Below are positions 1 to 5,450 of a stretch of 5,450 nucleotides of DNA, one piece after another (position 1 is the first letter of the stretch; every line of letters starts with the position of its first letter). The stretch lies in NCBI GenBank assembly GCA_014304965.1, contig JACRTZ010000265.1:1-5450 (forward strand), read 5' to 3'. This stretch comes from Vulcanimicrobiota bacterium. Lineage in GTDB: Bacteria > Vulcanimicrobiota > Vulcanimicrobiia > Vulcanimicrobiales > Vulcanimicrobiaceae. The position numbers and the translations under genes were made by a program. Under the pieces are notes generated by a model. That model was not told the origin of the DNA. It ran no database searches and worked only from the letters and a program-made list of their open reading frames with translations.

Positions 1-666
1 TGGTGGCGTCGCCGCCGCAACGAGGCGCGCGAGCGCATCCACATTGGTTATTGCCGTGCCGACGACGATCGCCGCGGCGCCGGCGGCAAACGCGGCGCGC
101 GCATCGGCTGGGCTTGCGATGCCGCCTTCGCACACGACGAACGGGTGCCGCCCCGCAAGGGCGGCCACGAGGTCGAGCGCCGGCAGGACGCGGCCGGCCG
201 TCGCAGCGGTGTAGCCGGCCAGCGTCGAGGCCACGAGGTCGGCCCCCGCGGCCACCGCCGCCGCGCCGTCGGACGCGTCGCTGCAGTCGGCCATCGCGAG
301 CGCGCCGAGTTCGCGCGCGCGGGCGATCAGCCCGGGAACGCTTGCTCCGCCCGGCCGCAAGCGCCCGGTCGCGTCGAAGGCCACGACGTCAGCGCCGGCG
401 GCGACGAGCGCCTCGACGTCGGCTCGCGTCGTTGTGATGTAGGGCTCGAAGCCGTCGTCACGGCGTTTGATCAAGCCGACGATCGGCGCGGCGACCGCGG
501 CCCGAACCGCCCGCAGGTTGGCGAGGCCCTCGATGCGCACGGCGGCCGCCCCGCTCGCGAGCACCGCGCGGGCGAGCCGTACGATGGTCGCCGGATCGTC
601 GAGCGCGGAGCCCGCTTCGGCTTGGACCGAGACGATCAGGCGGCCGCGTAAGGCTTCGAGCGTCAC
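1..666 (-). CDS. nanE: N-acetylmannosamine-6-phosphate 2-epimerase (NanE), 3' end cut by window edge
   Basis: Cytoplasmic TIM-barrel enzyme that interconverts N-acetylmannosamine-6-phosphate and N-acetylglucosamine-6-phosphate in sialic-acid/amino-sugar catabolism. The frame is open from a GTG at 666 to the left edge, giving 222 codons; the family is usually about 220-235 residues, so little is missing. The protein begins MTLEALRGRLIVSVQAE, the typical NanE opening. Residues known to act in characterised NanE enzymes appear at the expected places: Arg44 (VRIEG), Lys67 (GLIKR, the catalytic lysine), Asp127 (MADCSD) and Glu180 (VCEGG). A GTAIT phosphate-binding loop follows at 203-207. The GTG start overlaps the kinase stop by four bases (GTGA). 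No good Shine-Dalgarno stands before it, so translational coupling is likely. The family call is firm; the missing C-terminus is the only gap. Confidence 0.95.
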   Translation of the reverse strand, partial: MTLEALRGRLIVSVQAEAGSALDDPATIVRLARAVLASGAAAVRIEGLANLRAVRAAVAAPIVGLIKRRDDGFEPYITTTRADVEALVAAGADVVAFDATGRLRPGGASVPGLIARARELGALAMADCSDASDGAAAVAAGADLVASTLAGYTAATAGRVLPALDLVAALAGRHPFVVCEGGIASPADARAAFAAGAAAIVVGTAITNVDALARLVAAATPP

Positions 667-1598
667 GGAAGCGCCCGCGCGCCCGCCTGGAGGCCGGCAT
701 CGTCGAGGGCCAAGCGCAACGCACCCATCGCCGGTTCCGCTCGCGGCTTGACGAGCGCCGCGGAACGGTCGATGGCACGGACGGCCCATTTCCAATGTTC
801 GAGCATGTCGCCGTCGTCGAACAGCCCGCCTGCCGCGGCGATCGCGAGACGCCGGGACGAGCCCAGGCGCCGATGCACGAGGTGCGCGAGCGACGCGAGC
901 GCGTCTGCAGCGCGCCGGCGCAAATCCACCGCGACGGGCTCGTTCTCGCGAGCAGCGGCCAGCACGATCGTCGAAAATGACGCCAGCCGCGCGCGATCGA
1001 TCTCGCCGAAGGCGGCGGCATGTTGCAGCACACGCAGCGAACCGACGCCGAAAAATGCGAGCACGCGCGGCGAGAGGCTGCCCTGCCAGTTGTTCATGTC
1101 GTGGTCGCGCATCGCGAGCGCGATCGCCTCGCGCGCGATCCAAAACGCGCTCCCCTCGTCGCCGAAGAGATAGCCCCAACCGCCCGCGCGGATGCGCGTG
1201 CCCTCTTCATTGACGCCGAATGCGACGCTGCCGGTACCGGCGATCAGCACGATACCCGGACCGCCCGCAAATGCCCCGGCATGCGCGATCTCCGCGTCGT
1301 GCACGGCACGAAAGCGATCGTGTGCGGACCGCAAAGCCGGTTCGGGTGCGACGCCTTCGTCGTATCCGGAAATGCCCGCAACCACCGCCGCAAGCGCCGT
1401 CGTGGGCGGCAGCTCGGCGCTCGCAAGCGCGGCGGAAAGAACGCCGTCCAGTGCCTCGTTCTGGCGCGATGACGCCCTCGCTTCGCCGACCAAATCCGCC
1501 GGCGGCCCGACCACGCGCGCGAGCACCGTGCCGTTTTCGTCGCCCAGCACGCAAACGGTCGAGCTTTGGCCTCCGTCGATTCCGGCGCAGAACTTCAC
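663..1598 (-). CDS. BadF/BadG/NAGK-type N-acetylhexosamine kinase
   Basis: ATP-dependent sugar kinase of the actin-like (ASKHA) fold, 311 residues, close to the family's usual 300-330. Visible motifs are phosphate loop 1 (GIDGGQSST, residues 6-14), the catalytic-base aspartate Asp101, phosphate loop 2 (AGTGS, 120-124), the GGWGYLFGDEGS block (139-150), the adenosine-region Gly-Gly (257-258) and a C-terminal PAMGALRLA helix. Asp101 stands 20 residues before GTGS, the same spacing as Asp107 in human NAGK. The likely substrate is GlcNAc or ManNAc, giving the 6-phosphate used by the NanE encoded directly downstream; family knowledge favours GlcNAc, the neighbour makes ManNAc plausible. Start choice: GTG at 1598 overlaps the upstream stop as GTGA, like the other junctions, and puts the nucleotide loop near the N-terminus. 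An in-frame GTG at 1616 would add six residues (MASGAG) behind a weak GAAG and cannot be excluded. Confidence 0.9.
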   Translation of the reverse strand: MKFCAGIDGGQSSTVCVLGDENGTVLARVVGPPADLVGEARASSRQNEALDGVLSAALASAELPPTTALAAVVAGISGYDEGVAPEPALRSAHDRFRAVHDAEIAHAGAFAGGPGIVLIAGTGSVAFGVNEEGTRIRAGGWGYLFGDEGSAFWIAREAIALAMRDHDMNNWQGSLSPRVLAFFGVGSLRVLQHAAAFGEIDRARLASFSTIVLAAARENEPVAVDLRRRAADALASLAHLVHRRLGSSRRLAIAAAGGLFDDGDMLEHWKWAVRAIDRSAALVKPRAEPAMGALRLALDDAGLQAGARALP

Positions 1599-1921
1599 GC
1601 CCGCACCGCTCGCCACGTCGCTTCATATAAGGAAGGCTCGAAGCCGGCGGCACGCACGGCCGCGTGCGCTGCGTCTTCGCCATCCCCCGCCGTCGCGTGA
1701 CGCAACTCGTGCAGCACGGCCGCGGCGCAAAAGTCGCCGGCAAACGTTTCACCCAGCCGTTCGCGAAAACGCGTCGCGATCCGCAGGTTCACGGCGATCG
1801 TCCGCGCGCTCGCATCGTATTCCGAAAACAGCACGGCCGGCGCCCAATCGCCGAGATCGTCGAATGCGACGCGCACGCCGTGCGAGCGCGCGAGCGCGCA
1901 GGCGGCCTCGAACGCTCTCAT
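1595..1921 (-). CDS. Small HExxH-motif protein, putative mini-zincin, function unknown
   Basis: A 108-residue protein that I do not recognise as a named family. It has a clear HExxH zinc-protease signature, HELRH at residues 71-75, in a helix-like context (AAAVLHELRHAT). Glu82 and His86 (GEDAAH) follow and could supply a third metal ligand. Before the motif, TIAVNLRI (41-48) looks like the strand-plus-Asn element that precedes HExxH in ImmA/IrrE-type zincins; this likeness is by eye and tentative. There is no signal peptide or membrane segment, so it is presumably cytoplasmic. It sits between the FAD oxidoreductase and the kinase with 4-base overlaps on both sides (ATGA and GTGA), and a GAAGGG ribosome site precedes its ATG at 7-base spacing. 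Codon style matches the neighbours. It could be a peptidase, a non-proteolytic metal protein or a regulator. That it is a real gene is likely; any activity is inference. Confidence 0.85.
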   Translation of the reverse strand: MRAFEAACALARSHGVRVAFDDLGDWAPAVLFSEYDASARTIAVNLRIATRFRERLGETFAGDFCAAAVLHELRHATAGDGEDAAHAAVRAAGFEPSLYEATWRAVRA

Positions 1922-3267
1922 GCAGTCGCCCTTCGCACGTCCACGCCGTCGGACGCCAGACGTTCGCGCAGCCGGACCGCGCTGACGGTGCGCGGTTCGA
2001 TGCGCTCCGCAACGGCGATCGCAGCGGCGGTCCCGGCCGCTTGGCCGAGCGTCATTACTGTCGGCGTCAAGCGCGTGGACGCGAGCGCCTCGTGCGTGGT
2101 CGAGATGCAGCGGCCGGCGACGAGCAGCCCGTCCACCGCGGCCGGCACGAGGCAGCGGTACGGAATTTCGTACGCTGCGCCGGGAGGCAAGCGTTGCGTC
2201 GTCGTACCGCTGCCGCTCGGGTTGTGGATGTCGATCGGATAGGCGCTGCGCGCGACGGCGTCGTCGAAGGTGCGTGCGGCCAGCACGTCCGCCGCAGTCA
2301 GCGTATATTCGCCGACGATACGGCGCGACTCACGTACGCCGATCTGCGTCGCCGTCGCGGCCAACCGGCAATGCTCGAATCCGGGGACGTCGCGTTTGAA
2401 GAACGCGACCAGTTGCATCACCTGCGCGCGCGCCTCAATTTCTGCGCGCGTCAAATCGTCGGGATCGAGAGGATCGATTCCGGTCACGCGCGTCATGTTG
2501 ACCGTCACCTCATCGGGATACGGCGTTGCAAAGAACGACACCAGCTCGCGGGGCACCGTCACGTCGCCCCGCGCCCGCGCGATATCCCACAGTTCGTACA
2601 ACCCGGCGACCGCGGTTAGTGCGGCGGCATCGCGGTTGGCCGGCGGGATGCTCGAGCGCATTTGGTCGGGGCGTTCGCGCACGTAGGCGGCCGTCTTCGC
2701 GAGATCCACGTGGCTGAGGCGAAACATCAACGTCGCGGGTTGCACGCGCCCACGCTCGTCTCCCTGGCGAATTTCGACGCCGGCCGAAAACGCAACGAAT
2801 GCATCGGCCGTCGCATCGATCGTCACCGTGGCGCGCTCTTCACGCCTGCCCGCGACGGTCGCAAATCGCGCGCCCTCAACGCGGTTCGCACCCATCAGCG
2901 CATCGAGAAAATACGCGTGCAACAAGAGATTTACTCCCGCTTCCGCCATCATCTCAAAGAGCAGCGCTTTGTGCGCCTCGGGATCGAACGGCGTAATCGT
3001 CGCAACGTAGTCGGAAGCATCGCGCACGTGTCCCGAGGAGCCTCCGCCCGCAACCAACCGCTCGACGATCTCTTGTGCGATGCCGCCCACGATCCGGTCG
3101 TCCCCCGAATGAAAGGTCATCCACGGCCCGACCATCGCCGCGGTCGCGGTCCCGCCGAGAAAGCCGTAGCGTTCGGCGAGCAGCGTCTTCGCGCCGCAAC
3201 GGGCGGCGGCGAGCGCGGCCGCGCAACCGGCATTGCCGCCGCCGACGACGAGCACATCGTGGAACAC
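1918..3267 (-). CDS. FAD-dependent oxidoreductase (PF12831 type)
   Basis: Flavoprotein of 449 residues with an N-terminal Rossmann fold: GGGNAG at 9-14 and Glu32 at the end of the second strand for the FAD ribose, followed by the RYGFLGGTAT stretch typical of the family. Further hallmarks are GGIAQEIVERL (61-71), an IDATADA strand (150-156, where many homologues read DATGDA), RVQPATLMFRL (174-184), the GEYTLTAADVLAAR block (319-332), YPIDIHNP (343-350), IPYRCLVP (368-375), AGRCIS (384-389) and GQAAGTAAA (408-416). Members often sit in carbohydrate-use loci and are frequently misnamed xanthan lyase; the substrate here is unknown, an amino sugar or derivative being suggested only by the neighbours. 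No signal peptide, so cytoplasmic. The start is GTG at 3267: an in-frame TGA lies ten codons upstream with no other start between. Its stop overlaps the next ATG (ATGA). First gene of the left operon. Confidence 0.9.
   Translation of the reverse strand: MFHDVLVVGGGNAGCAAALAAARCGAKTLLAERYGFLGGTATAAMVGPWMTFHSGDDRIVGGIAQEIVERLVAGGGSSGHVRDASDYVATITPFDPEAHKALLFEMMAEAGVNLLLHAYFLDALMGANRVEGARFATVAGRREERATVTIDATADAFVAFSAGVEIRQGDERGRVQPATLMFRLSHVDLAKTAAYVRERPDQMRSSIPPANRDAAALTAVAGLYELWDIARARGDVTVPRELVSFFATPYPDEVTVNMTRVTGIDPLDPDDLTRAEIEARAQVMQLVAFFKRDVPGFEHCRLAATATQIGVRESRRIVGEYTLTAADVLAARTFDDAVARSAYPIDIHNPSGSGTTTQRLPPGAAYEIPYRCLVPAAVDGLLVAGRCISTTHEALASTRLTPTVMTLGQAAGTAAAIAVAERIEPRTVSAVRLRERLASDGVDVRRATA
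1929..1934 (-). promoter_or_regulatory. Ribosome binding site of the small HExxH gene
   Basis: GAAGGG on the minus strand, seven bases before the ATG at 1921, inside the end of the oxidoreductase gene. It supports translation of the 108-residue protein from that ATG, in addition to coupling through the ATGA overlap. Confidence 0.6.
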
Positions 3268-3367
3268 GAGTTGCGCTTCGCCGCCGCGTGGTCGTCACTC
3301 TCTACTGAGAAAAGAAACCGTCAGCAGCCGCCGAGCGCCATAAGGAGCTTCCGGGCTGGGCCGCGCC
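3268..3367. other. Only intergenic gap; possible boundary between two transcription units
   Basis: One hundred bases separate the lipoprotein stop (TAG at 3370-3368) from the GTG of the FAD oxidoreductase. Read on the minus strand, it has a GC-rich first half, then a pyrimidine-rich run (GGTTTCTTTTCTC, about 3308-3320). I see only imperfect short stems before that run and no convincing -35/-10 pair. It may hold a weak terminator, a promoter, or simply be read through. All other junctions in the window overlap, which makes this gap the natural place for regulation of the left operon. Confidence 0.4.
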
Positions 3368-3883
3368 CTAAGCCTTCGCGCAGACGGAACGGATCGCGGC
3401 TTCGGCCTGCGGATCGGGCGCCACGCCGTGCGGCCGGGAGTAGAGCGCGAGATAGCGGTCGGCGCCCCACGTCGTAAAAAGCATTTCGGTTGCGGAATCT
3501 TTGCTTTGCGCGTCGGTGTCGCGCGCTTGAAAGAGCCGGGCCGAGTGGTTCCCGCAAATGTGGACCGTCGAAACCGACTTGACGTTGGCGCCGCGAACGT
3601 ATTTGTTATCGCCTAAATCGCCGGGCCCGAAGGGATCGTCCGTCTTGGTCTTGGCGTTCTGCGGCACCTTGAGCAAGAGCACGATCTCGGTGTCTTTCTT
3701 GTCGCCTTTATTGTCGTCTTGATGCTGTTTGATCCACACCTGCGCGCCGAAGATCGCGGGCGTGGCCGTCCAGCCCTTCGGCGGCGAAAACGCCAGCTTG
3801 TCGGTCGGGCTGCCGCCGCAACCGGCGAGCCCGATGGTCAGCGTTGCAATCGCCGCTAGCGCAACGCACGCCGTGTTCTTCAT
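3368..3883 (-). CDS. Putative secreted lipoprotein, function unknown
   Basis: A 171-residue protein with a lipoprotein signal peptide: short basic start (MK), hydrophobic stretch to about residue 19, then the lipobox LAGC (19-22), so Cys22 should be lipidated and the mature protein anchored outside the cytoplasmic membrane. The mature part is about 150 residues. It has a polar Lys/Asp-rich segment (HQDDNKGDKKD, 54-64), and two cysteines at 110 (HICGNH) and 168 (SVCAKA) that could form a disulfide. No enzyme motif is visible and I do not recognise the family. The start at 3883 is supported by the signal peptide at the very N-terminus and by a GAAGAGGT ribosome site five bases upstream of the ATG. 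The frame is open further upstream to 4018, but that would bury the signal peptide and run inside the glycosyltransferase gene. ATGA overlap with the glycosyltransferase suggests co-translation and a shared envelope role. Confidence 0.85.
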   Translation of the reverse strand: MKNTACVALAAIATLTIGLAGCGGSPTDKLAFSPPKGWTATPAIFGAQVWIKQHQDDNKGDKKDTEIVLLLKVPQNAKTKTDDPFGPGDLGDNKYVRGANVKSVSTVHICGNHSARLFQARDTDAQSKDSATEMLFTTWGADRYLALYSRPHGVAPDPQAEAAIRSVCAKA

Positions 3884-5445
3884 ACGTACCTCTTCGTGTG
3901 GGGCCACCACGTTTCGAATGCGCCTTGCTGCTGCGTGCATTTGTAAATCGGTAAGTCGTTTTGATCGGGAAGCAAGAAATCGTCGTGCAGCGTCCCGACG
4001 CGCTCGACGCTTCGCCAATGCGTTCGCAGAAACTGCGCATCCAGCCCGAGCGCAAGAACGACGTCGCCGGAATATCCGCGCGGCCCGAGCAAGAAGTATT
4101 CGTTGTGGCCGCTGATTGCGCGTGGCAGTCCCGCGTCGGGACCGAAGAAATCAACCGCCGCGGCTTGCCCGTAATCGCGCGTCAAGATCGCGGCGCCGCC
4201 TCGTTCGGCGGGCGGCAGCGCGCCGTACGCCAAGGCCAGCGCGTCGACTACCGAATGCCAGCCGAGCATGTCGGCGAAATGCTGCGGCAACCTGCCTTCG
4301 GGATGACGTTCCATTTTGATTCCACGTACGTCGAAGATACGTTCGTAGGCCAAGAATGTTTCGAGCGGGAGCAACGGAAACGCTTGCGGCGCGATCGCAA
4401 GCCCGCCGAGCGCCAGGGCGCAGCCGTACGGCAACAACAGTTTTCGCCCGCGCACGAAGCGCTCGGCCGCCACGCCGCCGGCCGCCATAAGGACCGGGTA
4501 GATCGGCGCCATGTAGTAGACCTTGGCACTGAAGATGAGGTAGACGGCCGACAAGATGAAATACGTCAGGCCGAACCAGCGCATCCGCGCGCCGTCGCGC
4601 GCGAACAAGAGAAATCCCAGTCCGGCGATCCAGAGCGGCGCCGACAGCGGATTCATCATCAGCACCTGCTCCAGATAGAACGTCGGCGGACCGACCGTTA
4701 CGTTCTTGAGCGCGGCGGCATTGCGGAGCACCTCGACCTGCGGCCAGCCGTGAGCGGCTTGCCACGCGAGGCTCGGAGCGACGAGCGCGCACGCGCATGC
4801 GATCGCAAGCCAGAAGCCGGCGTAGCGAAAGACGCGCCGGTGCGGCGTAAACGCAAGCGCGACCAGCGCCGACGCCATGTAGAAAAACATGGAGTACTTG
4901 TTGAGAAACCCGACGCCGACCACGGCGCCGAGCGCGAGCCAGAGGTGCGGCCGGTTTTCGTCCTCTGCTTTCATGAACAGGTATGCGGCAGAGAGCCACA
5001 AGAGCGGCTCGAAGGCGTTCATCGTCAGCAGGTTGCCGACGGCGAGATAGAAGGGCGAGAGCGCGATCGCGAGCATCGCCAGGGCTTGCGCGGCGACGCC
5101 GCCGCCCAGCCGCCACGTGATGCGCCCGGTGACGAAAACCGTCGCCGCCGAGGCCAGCATCGGCAGCAATCGCAATCCGACGAGTCCCGAGCCGAACGCG
5201 AGCATTGCGAATTTGGTGACGACCGCGATCGCCGGCGGCTGGTCCACGTAGCCCCATGCGAGATGCTGCGCGCAAAAGATGAAGTACAATTCGTCGCGCT
5301 GATATCCGTAGCGGCCGGCCGCCGCCAAATGCAAGAGAAACGTTACAAGCGCCGCGCCGCACCAAAGCCCGAGCGACGGCCGCGCGCTGAAGGATTCGCT
5401 TCGCGCCGAACGGGATTGAGCGGCATGACCGGCTCGGAGGTCCAT
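3880..5445 (-). CDS. Polytopic membrane glycosyltransferase, PMT_2/ArnT-like (GT39/GT83)
   Basis: Integral-membrane GT-C enzyme of 521 residues, expected to move a sugar from a polyprenyl-phosphate donor to a lipid, glycan or protein on the outer face of the membrane. After a polar N-terminus the first membrane segment is about 25-44. It is followed by the extracytoplasmic loop with the family's acidic pair, RDELYF (Asp51-Glu52), and YVDQPP (66-71). Other subfamily features are LTMNAFEPLLW (140-150), NKYS (182-185) and KVYYMAPIYP (308-317). The last membrane helix is near 338-359. The C-terminal soluble domain carries RDYGQAAAVDFFGP (423-436) and SGHNEYFLLGP (445-455), both typical of this branch. 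Donor and acceptor cannot be read from sequence. The ATG at 5445 lies five bases from the window edge, so a longer N-terminus cannot be ruled out. The downstream lipoprotein gene overlaps by ATGA. Confidence 0.9.
   Translation of the reverse strand: MDLRAGHAAQSRSARSESFSARPSLGLWCGAALVTFLLHLAAAGRYGYQRDELYFIFCAQHLAWGYVDQPPAIAVVTKFAMLAFGSGLVGLRLLPMLASAATVFVTGRITWRLGGGVAAQALAMLAIALSPFYLAVGNLLTMNAFEPLLWLSAAYLFMKAEDENRPHLWLALGAVVGVGFLNKYSMFFYMASALVALAFTPHRRVFRYAGFWLAIACACALVAPSLAWQAAHGWPQVEVLRNAAALKNVTVGPPTFYLEQVLMMNPLSAPLWIAGLGFLLFARDGARMRWFGLTYFILSAVYLIFSAKVYYMAPIYPVLMAAGGVAAERFVRGRKLLLPYGCALALGGLAIAPQAFPLLPLETFLAYERIFDVRGIKMERHPEGRLPQHFADMLGWHSVVDALALAYGALPPAERGGAAILTRDYGQAAAVDFFGPDAGLPRAISGHNEYFLLGPRGYSGDVVLALGLDAQFLRTHWRSVERVGTLHDDFLLPDQNDLPIYKCTQQQGAFETWWPHTKRYV
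3888..3895 (-). promoter_or_regulatory. Ribosome binding site of the lipoprotein gene
   Basis: GAAGAGGT on the minus strand, four bases from its end to the ATG at 3883. It lies inside the last codons of the glycosyltransferase gene and is the best Shine-Dalgarno match among the junctions. It decides the lipoprotein start in favour of 3883 over the upstream in-frame ATG at 4018. Confidence 0.7.
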
Positions 5446-5450
5446 AAGAC

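Noticed and set aside
3..651. Plus-strand open frames of 144 and 168 codons at the left end
   Set aside because: They lie antisense to NanE, which has all its catalytic residues, and encode Arg/Pro-rich low-complexity sequence.
1192..2619. Long plus-strand open frame (475 codons) antisense to the kinase, small HExxH gene and oxidoreductase
   Set aside because: Its product is rich in Arg, Ala and Pro without any domain, and it spans three well-supported genes on the other strand. It is the usual antisense shadow of GC-rich coding DNA.
3322..3342. Six-codon ATG frame (MALGGC) in the gap, as a possible leader peptide
   Set aside because: No ribosome site of note and no attenuator-like hairpin follow it; such short frames are expected by chance.
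3308..3367. Rho-independent terminator after the lipoprotein gene
   Set aside because: The possible stem (AGCC with GGCT) is only four pairs with a long loop, and the T-rich run is interrupted by C and does not follow it directly.
3368..4018. Extended 216-residue version of the lipoprotein
   Set aside because: The extra 45 residues are basic, lie in the glycosyltransferase gene and would hide the signal peptide. The ATG at 3883 has a strong ribosome site and an ATGA overlap.
838..5232. Seven copies of the palindrome GCGATCGC (838, 1120, 2015, 4391, 4799, 5063, 5225), resembling the cyanobacterial HIP1 core
   Set aside because: About 0.2 copies would be expected from base composition alone, but all seven fall in the same codon phase and encode Ala-Ile-Ala with the preferred codons GCG ATC GCN. 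Protein composition and codon choice explain them well enough without a repeat function.
4151..5365. 404-codon minus-strand frame inside the glycosyltransferase gene
   Set aside because: Arg/Ala-rich product in a shifted frame of a gene whose own frame gives clear membrane segments and family motifs.

Overview
All six genes in this window lie on the minus strand and are read from right to left. The DNA is GC-rich (by eye about two thirds G+C), with strong G/C preference at third codon positions and two GTG starts at operon junctions. One protein has a lipoprotein signal peptide, so the window is clearly bacterial. The lineage cannot be fixed from the sequence. The style fits an uncultured high-GC soil-type phylum such as Eremiobacterota/WPS-2, but that is only a guess. 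There is no sign of a mobile element, CRISPR array, rRNA or tRNA.

Right part (3368-5445): a polytopic membrane glycosyltransferase of the PMT_2/ArnT-like (GT39/GT83) type is followed, with a 4-base ATGA overlap, by a small secreted lipoprotein of unknown function. The pair looks like a cell-envelope unit. Its promoter lies outside the window.

Middle gap (3268-3367): 100 bases, the only intergenic space. It is the only place where transcription could stop after the lipoprotein and start again for the next genes.

Left part (1-3267): a four-gene, tightly coupled operon. In order of transcription it holds a PF12831-type FAD-dependent oxidoreductase, a 108-residue protein with an HExxH zinc-protease-like motif, a BadF/NAGK-type amino-sugar kinase, and N-acetylmannosamine-6-phosphate 2-epimerase (NanE). 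NanE runs off the left edge with probably only a few residues missing. Kinase plus NanE makes good metabolic sense: one phosphorylates an N-acetylhexosamine (GlcNAc or ManNAc) and the other interconverts ManNAc-6-P and GlcNAc-6-P, feeding amino-sugar catabolism or cell-wall recycling. The FAD enzyme and the small HExxH protein are not standard members of that pathway and are the most interesting part of the window.

All four within-operon junctions are 4-base stop/start overlaps (ATGA at 3880-3883 and 1918-1921, GTGA at 1595-1598 and 663-666). This supports co-translation and decides the kinase start.
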